Assembly: GCA_937915865.1 (NCBI GenBank)
Contig: CALGIG010000010.1
Coordinates: 130,334-194,333, forward strand
Direction of reading: 5' to 3'
DNA: 64,000 bases
Source of the DNA: an uncultured Prolixibacteraceae bacterium
Lineage (GTDB): Bacteria > Bacteroidota > Bacteroidia > Bacteroidales > Prolixibacteraceae
The notes under the pieces are model-generated. The model saw only the letters and a program-made list of their open reading frames with translations, did no database searches and was not told the origin of the DNA. The position numbers and the translations under genes were made by a program. How positions within the stretch are numbered: position 1 is the first letter of the stretch; every line of letters starts with the position of its first letter. This document shows positions 18,200 through 26,988 of this stretch, piece after piece.

Positions 18200-20989
18200 A
18201 TGCAAAAAGTAAACTACATATTCATCTGTTTATTTAGCCTGCTTGCTTTCACATACACAGGGCTGGCTAAGTCGCTTTCAGCTTCATTGAAGTTCGAAAA
18301 ATTGCTGGTTGAATATGCAGAAAACCCAATCAATATAGATGACGCGCAACCGCGGTTTTCGTGGATTGTTTCTTCGGAGAATCGAAACCAGAAACAGTCG
18401 GCTTACCAGATTTTGGTGGCTTCATCGGCTGAAAAACTCTCAAAAAATGAGGCAGATGTCTGGAATTCTGGGAAAGTAATTTCGGCGGAAACTATTCAGG
18501 TCGAATACAAAAACGATAACTTAAAATCGTGCACTCGCTATTTCTGGAAGGTGAAAATTTGGGACGGGAATGGATTGGAGTATGTGAGCAAAACGGCCAC
18601 TTTCGAAACAGCTTTTCTTCAGCAGCAGGATTGGAAAGCTTCGTGGATTGGAAAGGATGCGGCCAACGAAATACTTCCTGAACAAGGATTTTACAAGGAT
18701 AAAAAAGAGCAGTTTGCAGGGAACGATACCATTAACCACGACGGAAATTCGCTGTTGCTCCGTCGTGAAGCAACGATTAAAAAAGAAATTCAGGAGGCAA
18801 GGGTGTACGTTACCGGAGTTGGGTTTTACGAGTTTTTCGTGAACGGGCAACGGGTTGGCGATCATGTTTTGGCGCCGGCAAAAACGCCTTACCACAAATA
18901 CGTTCTTTATGATACCTACGATATTACGTCGCTGCTGAAAAAAGGCGCCAACGCTTTTGGCATCCATCTCGGGAACGGCTGGTACAATCCGTATAAAAAA
19001 TGGTGGGACGACTACCGGATGCAGTGGTTTGGCCATAAAAAAGCGATTGCCCAAATTCGGCTCACGTTCAAAGATGGCACTTCGCAGGTGATAACAACCG
19101 ATTCAGATTGGAGATGGTCGCATGGCCCAATTACCTATAACTGCGTATACGATGGCGAAACGTACGATGCCCGCTTGGAACAGGAAGGCTGGAACATGCC
19201 CGGATTCAATGATTCAAGCTGGCAAAAAGTTTCTGTTTTCAGTAAACCTTCTGTTCGTTTGGTGTCGCACGAAATGCCGCCTATCAAGGTGAATGAAGTT
19301 TTTAAACCGAAAGAAGTGGTGGTGAACTTGCCTCAAACCAGAGTTTTCGATATGGGGCAAAACTTTGCCGGTTGGGTAAAACTAAATGTGCATGGCACGA
19401 AAGGAACGGTTATCAAAATCAGGTTTGCTGAAGATTTGAAAGCCGACGGAACAATTGATGTTACCAGCGCCGAACATGCAAAAGCCACTGCCGAATATGT
19501 TCTGAAAGGCGAAGGAACCGAAACCTACGAAACTCATTTTTCTTACTTCGGGTTTAAGTATGTTGAAGTTAGCGCTTCCAACGGAGCGTTGAATTTGGAT
19601 GACATTGAAGGTCAGGCAGTCTATTCGGCCAATGCTGAAACCGGCTCGTTTGAGTGTGATAATGCACTCGTTAATAAAATTCACCGGGCAACAGTCTGGT
19701 CGCAAAAAAGCAATATGCTGGGCTACCCAATGGACTGTCCGCAGCGCGACGAACGCCTGGGCTGGTTTGGCGACGCACAGGTTACCGCTGAAGAAACCAT
19801 GTTTAACTTCAATATGGCAAAGTTTTACGAGAACTGGTTCGAGGGAATTAAGGACAATCAGGATGAAAAAACGGGCGACATTCCAATTATTTCGCCACGT
19901 CCATACATCAAAGACGACGGAATTGAATGGAGCAGCACTTACCTGACCATGCTCTGGAATTACTATTGTTATTATGGCGATCAGCGGATTTTGGAGCGCC
20001 ATTATCCGGCGATGAAACGCTATATGGAATTTCTGGATAAACTCTCGAAAGACTTGATTTTGCCGATGGGATGGATTGGCGATTGGGGAAGCATGGTAAA
20101 AGACTGGAAAGAAGGTCAGCCCGAATCTATTCCTACTGCTTTTTATTTCTGGAATGCCCAAATTATGGGTAAAGTCGCCGGAATTATCGGAAAGAAAGAC
20201 GATCAGGAAAGTTACCGGTTATTGGCTGACCGAATCCGCGAAAAATACAACAAGCAATATTTGAATACTTCAACCGGAAATTACAATGATGGAAGCCAGA
20301 TGGCCAATGCTTTTCCGCTGTTTCTGGGTTTGGCTCCCGATAATTCGAAGCAATTGGTACTGGATAATTTGGTGAATGATATTCTGGATAAAAACAATGC
20401 ACACCTCACAACCGGCGTGCTGGGGACTAAATACATGCCCGAAGCTTTGGCGCAAACGGGACGTGCCGATGTGGCCTGGAAAATCATCAATCAGGAAACA
20501 GCGCCGAGTTGGAACGACATGATGGAAAAATACACAACCGTGTGCGAATTCTGGACACTGAAGCAATCGAAAAACCATGTAATGATGGGTAGCATCGATG
20601 CCTGGTTTTATAAATATATTGCAGGTATTCAGTTGGATGAGTCGAATCCGGCATTTAAAACCTTCACGATAAAACCGGAAGTTGCCATTAGACCTAACAG
20701 GTTTTTGAAACCTGTTAGGTCTGCAAAAGCTAAGGTTTCAACTTTGAGGGGAGTAGTCAGTTCGGAATGGAAAAGTAGTCCGGGGCTGTTTACTTTAAAA
20801 GTTCAGGTGCCATTTAATACCACGGCAATAGTTTACCTGCCAGGGAAAGAAAATGATACGCTAACCGAGAGCGGAGCTTTATTAAATAGCCTAAAAGGAG
20901 TAGAATACAAAGGATTCAAAGATGGAGCTTTCAAGGTATTGGTACATTCAGGAAATTACACGTTTAATGTAACCGGGAAAAATGACTAG
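18200..20989 (+). CDS. GH78 alpha-L-rhamnosidase (secreted)
   Basis: 929 aa with signal peptide to GLAKS (~23). Order of domains: N-terminal beta-sandwich (~35-135, PRFSWIV, the family opening), the rhamnosidase N-terminal sandwich (~190-360, with NGWYNPYKKWW), a second sandwich (FDMGQNFAGWVKL ~385), then the (alpha/alpha)6 catalytic domain with DCPQRDERLGWFGDAQ (~512-527; the acidic signature of GH78) and CEFW (~782) at the position of the usual TIWE. It releases terminal alpha-L-rhamnose. A 33-bp palindrome (20690-20722) is inserted in frame near the C-terminus. The GH92 gene overlaps its end by 8 nt, so both are translationally coupled. Confidence 0.92.
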   Translation: MQKVNYIFICLFSLLAFTYTGLAKSLSASLKFEKLLVEYAENPINIDDAQPRFSWIVSSENRNQKQSAYQILVASSAEKLSKNEADVWNSGKVISAETIQVEYKNDNLKSCTRYFWKVKIWDGNGLEYVSKTATFETAFLQQQDWKASWIGKDAANEILPEQGFYKDKKEQFAGNDTINHDGNSLLLRREATIKKEIQEARVYVTGVGFYEFFVNGQRVGDHVLAPAKTPYHKYVLYDTYDITSLLKKGANAFGIHLGNGWYNPYKKWWDDYRMQWFGHKKAIAQIRLTFKDGTSQVITTDSDWRWSHGPITYNCVYDGETYDARLEQEGWNMPGFNDSSWQKVSVFSKPSVRLVSHEMPPIKVNEVFKPKEVVVNLPQTRVFDMGQNFAGWVKLNVHGTKGTVIKIRFAEDLKADGTIDVTSAEHAKATAEYVLKGEGTETYETHFSYFGFKYVEVSASNGALNLDDIEGQAVYSANAETGSFECDNALVNKIHRATVWSQKSNMLGYPMDCPQRDERLGWFGDAQVTAEETMFNFNMAKFYENWFEGIKDNQDEKTGDIPIISPRPYIKDDGIEWSSTYLTMLWNYYCYYGDQRILERHYPAMKRYMEFLDKLSKDLILPMGWIGDWGSMVKDWKEGQPESIPTAFYFWNAQIMGKVAGIIGKKDDQESYRLLADRIREKYNKQYLNTSTGNYNDGSQMANAFPLFLGLAPDNSKQLVLDNLVNDILDKNNAHLTTGVLGTKYMPEALAQTGRADVAWKIINQETAPSWNDMMEKYTTVCEFWTLKQSKNHVMMGSIDAWFYKYIAGIQLDESNPAFKTFTIKPEVAIRPNRFLKPVRSAKAKVSTLRGVVSSEWKSSPGLFTLKVQVPFNTTAIVYLPGKENDTLTESGALLNSLKGVEYKGFKDGAFKVLVHSGNYTFNVTGKND
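20690..20722. repeat. In-frame 33-bp palindrome inside the GH78 gene
   Basis: AGACCTAACAGGTTT, a TTG loop and the exact reverse complement make a 15-bp perfect hairpin. It occupies exactly 11 codons in phase (RPNRFLKPVRS) just after the KPEVAI segment of the rhamnosidase, with the normal C-terminal sandwich resuming afterwards. It looks like an inserted short palindromic repeat. Confidence 0.9.
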
Positions 20990-23318
20990 AAGTTGGATTT
21001 TCATAGTACTGATTGGTTTGTGGGCCTGTGGCAATAAACAAAACTCCGTGAAAGATTATGCGAGCTTCGTTAATCCTTTTATTGGAACAGGTGGAGAAAT
21101 GGGGCAGGGGTTTGGCAACATGTTTCCGGGGGCGGCTTACCCGCACGGAATGATCCAGCTAAGTCCCGATAATGGCGGGCATGGCTGGATGTACAGCGGA
21201 GGTTATCATTATGCCGATAAGTACATTGTTGGCTTTTCGCATACGCATTTAAGCGGAACTGGCGTGGCCGATTATTGCGATATTTCGGTGATGCCGACAA
21301 CCAAATCCATTAACAAAAAATATTTTGAGCAAAGCGATTCGACGGTTAGCCAACTCATTGCCGAAAATAAGCTCGATCCAAACAGTTTCATCAATCGCGA
21401 CGGCCATCCGGGGCCATTCGACAAACATTTTTTTCTGAAATACCGTTCGGCTTTCTCGCACGATCGGGAAAAAGCATCGCCGGGCTATTATTCGGTGAAA
21501 CTGCTCGACGATGATATTGATGTGGAATTAACGACTTCGGAACTGGCCGCCATGCATCGCTACCGGTTCAATAAAAATTCCGATTTGCAGCACATCATCC
21601 TGAATTTAGGATTTACAACTTCCGATCATACCCTAGCCGCAAAAATCAATTGCCGCACCAGCGACTTGATTACCGGATACCGTCTTTCTTCAGGAAAAGC
21701 AACAGCCAAAGTTTTTTTCGCTCTGCAATTTTCGCGTCCTATGCAACAGTGCCGGTTTTTTCTGGCCGATTCAACCGGTGAAAAGCGTGCCGTGGGCAAA
21801 GAACAATTGGCCGGCGTTTTTACTTTTTCGGGAAAAGAAAGCAACGAATTGCTGGTTCGTGCCGCTATTTCGTCGGTTAGCGAGGAGGGGGCTTTGGCCA
21901 ACCTGAAAACCAGCGATTCGTTCGGCTGGGATTTTGAGAAGATGCGCCAGACAACGCGCGACAAATGGAACGACGAGCTTTCTAAAATTTCGGTAACAAC
22001 AACCGACAACGAAAAACGGACGATTTTCTACACCTCGTTGTACCACAGTTTCATTGCGCCGTACCGATTTTCGGATGCCGATGGCAGGTATAAAAATTTT
22101 AGAAATATTCCAGAAAAAGCTGAAGGCTACACGCAATATACTCTGCTGTCGTTGTGGGATACGTTCAGGGCTGAAAACCCGCTCATGCTTTTGTTGCAAC
22201 CGAAGGTGGAAGAAGATATTATCCATTCGATGCTGGCCAAATACAGGCAAACCGGCGAATTACCCTATTGGGAAATATGGGGTCAGGAAGGTGGTTCGAT
22301 GATTGGATATCATGCGACGGTTTTGATGGCTGATGCGCTGGCCAAACAAGTTGGCAACTATGATCTGAATGAATTGTACCGCTCGTTGGTGGCTGTATCG
22401 GAAACTGAGCGCAAAGGTCTGGGTTTTTACCGCGAGTTTCACTTTGTGCCAACAGATAAAGAAAAAGCCGGAACTGTTTCTAAAACTCTGGAATACTGCT
22501 TCGACGATTGGTGCATTGCCCAGGTTGCCAAACAATTGGGGAAGGCCGACGACTATAAAAAATATATGGAACGTTCACAATATTACAAGAATTTATTTGA
22601 CACGGCTTATCACCTGTTTCGGGGGAAAAACAGCGATGGAAGCTGGTATGAGCCTTTTCAGCCACGCTTCGCCGATTATGGCAACGCGCATTGCGTGGAA
22701 GGAAATACCTGGCAATACTCATTTTTTGCGCCACACGATCCGGATGGCTTAATTCAATTAATGGGAGGACCTAAAGGTTTTGAGTTGATGCTCGACTCGT
22801 TGTTTACTCAAACGTCGGAGCTACTGGGAGAAGATACCAGCGATGTAACCGGAATGATTGGCCAGTATTCGCAAGGTAATGAGCCTGATCACAATTCCGC
22901 CTATTTATACGACCCGGTTGGCAAAATACACAAAACGCAGTTTTATACCAACAAGATAATGAATACCTTGTACAAAAATTCGCCGGATGGTTTGTGTGGA
23001 AACGAAGACTGCGGGCAAATGTCGGCCTGGTATGTTTTCAGTGCGATGGGCATTTACCCGGTAAACCCGGTGGATGGCCGCTATTATTTTGGCAGTCCTC
23101 AGTTCGAAAAAACAGAAATGCACCTTCCGAATGGAAAAACATTCACCATTTTGGCGAAAGGCGTTTCTCCTGAAAATATTTACAGCAAGTCAATTCTCCT
23201 GAATGGAAAACCGCTTGACAGGTTGTATGTAAACTGGGACGAAATTCAGGCCGGAAGTACGCTGAAATTTGAAATGACTAATAAATCCAAACCAAATAAT
23301 GAGCAAACTTCAAATTAA
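20982..23318 (+). CDS. GH92 exo-alpha-mannosidase-like lipoprotein (divergent)
   Basis: 778 aa with lipobox LWACG (Cys ~16). Typical GH92 layout: N-terminal sandwich with FVNPFIGTGG, PGAAYPHGMIQLSPD and FSHTHLSGTG; then the helical domain with SLWDTFRAENP, FDDWCIAQVAKQLG, EGNTWQYSFFAPHD (Glu likely the general acid), and DGLCGNEDCGQMSAWY (acidic residues of the base). GH92 enzymes are Ca-dependent inverting alpha-mannosidases. Odd points: the NEPSHH motif reads NEPDHN, and the MVGDH-like motif reads MIGYH, so specificity may differ from the copies at 43814 and 57208. It overlaps GH78 by 8 nt and the next gene by 20 nt. Confidence 0.9.
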   Translation: MTRSWIFIVLIGLWACGNKQNSVKDYASFVNPFIGTGGEMGQGFGNMFPGAAYPHGMIQLSPDNGGHGWMYSGGYHYADKYIVGFSHTHLSGTGVADYCDISVMPTTKSINKKYFEQSDSTVSQLIAENKLDPNSFINRDGHPGPFDKHFFLKYRSAFSHDREKASPGYYSVKLLDDDIDVELTTSELAAMHRYRFNKNSDLQHIILNLGFTTSDHTLAAKINCRTSDLITGYRLSSGKATAKVFFALQFSRPMQQCRFFLADSTGEKRAVGKEQLAGVFTFSGKESNELLVRAAISSVSEEGALANLKTSDSFGWDFEKMRQTTRDKWNDELSKISVTTTDNEKRTIFYTSLYHSFIAPYRFSDADGRYKNFRNIPEKAEGYTQYTLLSLWDTFRAENPLMLLLQPKVEEDIIHSMLAKYRQTGELPYWEIWGQEGGSMIGYHATVLMADALAKQVGNYDLNELYRSLVAVSETERKGLGFYREFHFVPTDKEKAGTVSKTLEYCFDDWCIAQVAKQLGKADDYKKYMERSQYYKNLFDTAYHLFRGKNSDGSWYEPFQPRFADYGNAHCVEGNTWQYSFFAPHDPDGLIQLMGGPKGFELMLDSLFTQTSELLGEDTSDVTGMIGQYSQGNEPDHNSAYLYDPVGKIHKTQFYTNKIMNTLYKNSPDGLCGNEDCGQMSAWYVFSAMGIYPVNPVDGRYYFGSPQFEKTEMHLPNGKTFTILAKGVSPENIYSKSILLNGKPLDRLYVNWDEIQAGSTLKFEMTNKSKPNNEQTSN

Positions 23319-25554
23319 ATATTGCTTCTTTTTCTTTTTCCTTTTCGCATCTTTTGCTTTCGCAGGATGTGGCAAAAAAATAAACTCTCATCCTGAAAAT
23401 GAAGATTACAAAGATGTTCCTTTTATTCAGGAAACACATGTTGGCTATAAAATCAGCGACAATGCCGACGACAACGAAGTTCGCAGCATCGCCGTGGATA
23501 AACAGTCGAATGTTTGGGTTGCCACAGCTGCCGGTATTTTTAGAAAGAGCGCCGAATCCAGAAAGTGGGACGAAATTATTACGGGCGAAAATAAAGGTCC
23601 GGCTTATTCAGTGGTAATCGCTGAAGATGGAACAGTATTGTTTGGGACTTGGAATTGCCTTTATTCGTACGCGAATCTGCAGCTAAAAAAGGAAGAGGGC
23701 CTGGTTCCTCCAATCTCAGTAATTTGCACTTCAGGAAACGAAACTTTTGCTTTGGGCCCGAATGGTATATGGCAACATTCGGAAAATGGATGGAAGCAAT
23801 TGAACTACCCGATTGCCCGCTCGGTAAGATGTGCCGAAACCGACGGAAAGGGCAGTTTGTGGGTTGGAACCGACGCCGGAATTTACTTCTGCAAAAACGG
23901 AAAATCAACGCTCTATCAAAATACGAATGAATTGATTAGCGCTTATGTACGTGCCATAGGGTTTGCTCCAAACGGCAATTGCTGGGTTGGAACGATGGGT
24001 GGTGTTGCAGTGCGAAACGACGAAAAACTGCAAAAGAAAATAACGCCTGCCGAAGGGCTTTCAAACTCGTTTGTTACCTGCATTGTGCCATCACCCGATG
24101 GAACGATGTGGATTGGCACAGAGCTGGGAATTGTCAGGTTTGACCGGGAGTATAAACCATCGTTGCGGTTTAGCCGCCGCTGGCTGATGAACGACAAGGT
24201 GAACGATATTGCATTCGACAATGAAGGAAACGCTTGGGTGGCTACCAATGGCGGCGTTAGCCAGATTAAGCGAAACACGATGACTTTGGCCGAAAAGGAA
24301 AAAGATTTTTACCATCAGCTCATGTACAGGCACATTCGTGAACCCTGGACTTGCGGAAGCGTTTATCTCGAAATTCCTGGCGACACTGCATCGTGGCGGC
24401 ACGAGGACGATGATAACGACGGCGAATATACAGGAGGTTACCTCGCGATGGAGAGTTTTCGGTATGCCACAACCAAGTCGGAAGACGCCCATACGAAAGC
24501 CCGTAAAGCATTCGATTTTCTGAGGCAGTTGCAAACGGTTACCAGAACAGCAGGTTTTTTCGCACGTTCAATTGTTCCGCCCACATGGAATAAGCTGCAT
24601 GATGGGAACCGGACTTATACTCCACAGCAGATTGCTGATGAATTAGTAAAAGACCCACGTTATAAGCCGGTTGAAAATCGCTGGAGACTTTCGGCTGACG
24701 GCAAATGGCTTTGGAAAGGCGATACCAGTACCGACGAAATGGATGGTCATTTCATGGCGTACTTTTATTTTTACGAATATGCGGCCAACGACCAGGAAAA
24801 GCAGATGGTGCGCGATCATGTCAGGAAGATTATAGATGAACTGATCAGAAATAATTATAATCTGGTTGATATTGACGGAACCCACACTCATTGGGCGGTT
24901 TGGTCTCCTGATCAGATAAATCGTGATCCTGACTGGGCATCTGAAAAAAGTTTGAACTCGATGGAATTGTTGGGCTACCTGAAATTTGCCTACGGCATTA
25001 CCGGCGATGAAAAGTATCAAAAGGAATATCTTCGTTTGATTGAAAAGGAAGGTTACCTTGAAAATGCACGCAAGGTAAATGAAAAGAATCCGGCGTGGCA
25101 AATATATTTCGACCGCACACTCGAAGGTTATACTTTCCCTGTTCTCTTCCGTTACGAGACCGACCCCAAAATAAAAGCAGTTTATACCGAAATGCTCGAA
25201 AAATGGATGGCTGATCAGGAAAGTGGCGAAAATCTGATTAACAATCTGGCGTACACATTATGCACCGGAAAAAAGATTAATACAGAACAAACCATCGATT
25301 TTTTGAAAGATGCACCGCTCGATCTGGTTGAATGGCCCATCGACCATTCGCTTCGCGAAGATGTGAAACTGGTTCGTTACCCGATTATGGAAGAAGTTCA
25401 AATCGACAAGCTTCCGCCGGCAAGTATGCGGGCAACCGTTCGCTGGGACAAAAATCCGTGGTCGGCGAGGCAGGGAAACCTTCACGCCATGCGCGAGCCT
25501 GTATTTTGGTTGTGGCCCTATTGGGAAGCCCGCTATTTAGGAATAATACAATAA
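23299..25554 (+). CDS. Propeller plus helical-toroid lipoprotein, copy 3 (function unknown)
   Basis: 751 aa; lipobox FAGCG (Cys ~25), unlike copies 1 and 2, which have cleavable signals. The propeller is clearest here, with repeated blades SNVWVATAAGIF, GSLWVGTDAGIYF, GNCWVGTMGGVAV, GTMWIGTELGIVRF and GNAWVATNGGVSQI, resembling two-component-regulator propeller repeats. The helical half begins at ~327 (MTLAEKEKDF) and carries DDDNDGEYTGGYLAMESF, DGKWLWKGDTSTDEMDGH (~467), DIDGTHTHWAVWSPD (~525), PLDLVEWPIDHSLREDVK and LWPYWEARYLG. It starts inside the end of the GH92 gene (20-nt overlap). No transmembrane segment or kinase follows the propeller, so a sensor role is unlikely; an enzyme role is inferred. 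Confidence 0.75.
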   Translation: MSKLQIKYCFFFFFLFASFAFAGCGKKINSHPENEDYKDVPFIQETHVGYKISDNADDNEVRSIAVDKQSNVWVATAAGIFRKSAESRKWDEIITGENKGPAYSVVIAEDGTVLFGTWNCLYSYANLQLKKEEGLVPPISVICTSGNETFALGPNGIWQHSENGWKQLNYPIARSVRCAETDGKGSLWVGTDAGIYFCKNGKSTLYQNTNELISAYVRAIGFAPNGNCWVGTMGGVAVRNDEKLQKKITPAEGLSNSFVTCIVPSPDGTMWIGTELGIVRFDREYKPSLRFSRRWLMNDKVNDIAFDNEGNAWVATNGGVSQIKRNTMTLAEKEKDFYHQLMYRHIREPWTCGSVYLEIPGDTASWRHEDDDNDGEYTGGYLAMESFRYATTKSEDAHTKARKAFDFLRQLQTVTRTAGFFARSIVPPTWNKLHDGNRTYTPQQIADELVKDPRYKPVENRWRLSADGKWLWKGDTSTDEMDGHFMAYFYFYEYAANDQEKQMVRDHVRKIIDELIRNNYNLVDIDGTHTHWAVWSPDQINRDPDWASEKSLNSMELLGYLKFAYGITGDEKYQKEYLRLIEKEGYLENARKVNEKNPAWQIYFDRTLEGYTFPVLFRYETDPKIKAVYTEMLEKWMADQESGENLINNLAYTLCTGKKINTEQTIDFLKDAPLDLVEWPIDHSLREDVKLVRYPIMEEVQIDKLPPASMRATVRWDKNPWSARQGNLHAMREPVFWLWPYWEARYLGIIQ

Positions 25555-25654
25555 AAAATATGCTATGAAACGAGCATGATTCGCTAATCACAAACACGGA
25601 TGAGAATTTATCATGCGAGTTCCATCCGGCAATTAAAAAACAAATTATTCACGG

Positions 25655-26824
25655 ATGAAAAAGTTGTTAAGCCGTTTGAGTTTGCTGTTTGCTGTTTTAG
25701 TTGCAACAGTTACTTCGCTAAAAGCACAGGATAATATGCTTTGCCGCGATGCTTATTGGACTGAAGATGAAGCCGCTGTAATTATGAAGAAGTGGGCTTC
25801 GGAATGGAAAACAAAGGCCGACTGGGAAAAACGCGCCGGAATAATTCGCGAAGGGATTATCAAAGGCATGAAGTGGAACCAAATGCCTAAAACTGACAAT
25901 AATTTCAAGCCCATTATTCACAGCACGCGGACAATGGATGGCTATATTGTTGAAAACATTGCGATTGAAAGCTTTCCCGGATTTTATATTACCGGAAACC
26001 TTTACCGGCCAATTAAATCCGACAAAAAATGTCCTGCAATTCTAAGTCCTCACGGACATTGGGAAGATCGCCGTTTTAGCGCTGATGTACAAACCCGTTG
26101 CGCCTGCTTTGCCCGGATGGGGGCTGTAGTTTTTGCCTACGATATGGTTGGTTACGGCGATTCGAAACAAGTAAACCACAATATTCCGATTGCCCTTTTG
26201 TTGCAAACGTATAACAGCAAGCGTGTACTCGACTACCTGGTTTCGAGGCCAGATGTTGATCCTGAAAAAATTGGCATTACGGGCGAATCGGGTGGCGGAA
26301 CACAAACTATCATGATTACAGCTCTGGATAACCGGATTAAAGTTTCGGTGCCGGTGGTGATGGTTTCGGCCTATTTCTTTGGCGGTTGTACTTGCGAAAG
26401 CGGAATGCCGGTACACAAAAGCGATCATCACCAAACGAATAATGTTGAGATTGCAGCCCTCTGCGCACCACGCCCCATGCTGTTGATTTCTGACGGTGGC
26501 GATTGGACCAAAAATACTCCCAAAATAGAAATGCCGTATCTGCAAAAAGTTTATGCGCTGTATGATGCCGAAAGCCGGCTGGATAACGCACATTTCCCTG
26601 GAGAACGGCATGGTTATGAGGCCAGTAAACGTTTTCCGGTTTATAACTTCTTCGACCGTTATCTTGGACTTCATGCCGGACGAATTTACAAGGACAAGTT
26701 TGATGAAAGTTTTGTGACCGTTTTGCCCAAAGAAGCGCTGATGGTATTCAACGAACAGAATCCATTGCCATCAAATGCTTTAAAGGTTGACGAGGCGGTA
26801 ATAAAGTATCTGAATCTGAAATAA
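25655..26824 (+). CDS. Secreted alpha/beta-hydrolase, acetyl-esterase-like
   Basis: 389 aa with signal peptide to LKAQ (~24). After a helical N-terminal segment (~30-85) comes an alpha/beta-hydrolase fold: oxyanion-type LSPHGHW (~129), YDMVGYGDS, nucleophile elbow GESGGGTQ (Ser ~211), acid LLISDGGDWT (Asp ~281) and catalytic His in GERHGYE (~320). The whole resembles bacterial acetyl-xylan-esterase-like or other carbohydrate esterases, so it may remove acetyl or other acyl groups from the glycan. The acyl group is not predictable. It follows copy 3 after a 100-bp spacer containing only an imperfect palindrome. Confidence 0.85.
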   Translation: MKKLLSRLSLLFAVLVATVTSLKAQDNMLCRDAYWTEDEAAVIMKKWASEWKTKADWEKRAGIIREGIIKGMKWNQMPKTDNNFKPIIHSTRTMDGYIVENIAIESFPGFYITGNLYRPIKSDKKCPAILSPHGHWEDRRFSADVQTRCACFARMGAVVFAYDMVGYGDSKQVNHNIPIALLLQTYNSKRVLDYLVSRPDVDPEKIGITGESGGGTQTIMITALDNRIKVSVPVVMVSAYFFGGCTCESGMPVHKSDHHQTNNVEIAALCAPRPMLLISDGGDWTKNTPKIEMPYLQKVYALYDAESRLDNAHFPGERHGYEASKRFPVYNFFDRYLGLHAGRIYKDKFDESFVTVLPKEALMVFNEQNPLPSNALKVDEAVIKYLNLK

Positions 26825-26828
26825 TATT

Positions 26829-26975
26829 AGCCCCATCCCCAAAAGGGAAGGGTGTAAGGCAGTGAAACGCGAAATTTCGTTCTTTAAAAGAATAATGCTG
26901 TGAATATTCGCGCCAAAAGCCTCACCATTCGGGCTTCGATGTGAGCTCAGCCGAACGGGAGGTTTGGAGGGGGCT
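26829..26975. repeat. MITE-like intergenic element A, copy 1
   Basis: A 147-bp element starts AGCCCCATCCCC and ends GGTTTGGAGGGGGCT, an imperfect terminal inverted repeat. It fills the 164-bp gap before the phosphatase gene. It shares an inner segment (AGAATAATGCTGTGAATATT) with the gap at 46146-46280 (AGAGAATGTACTGTGAATAT). No coding potential was seen. Confidence 0.6.
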
Positions 26976-26988
26976 TAAAAAAAGAAAT

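Noticed and set aside
19382..20161. Minus-strand open frame of 259 codons
   Set aside because: Shadow of the GH78 catalytic domain; no family features.
23299..25554. Hybrid two-component sensor, suggested by the propeller blades
   Set aside because: There is no transmembrane segment, histidine kinase or response regulator domain; the protein is a lipoprotein with a toroid-like domain.
26941..26988. GTG start extending the 26989 phosphatase
   Set aside because: The extension is encoded by the end of a repeat element and precedes a clean signal peptide starting at the ATG.
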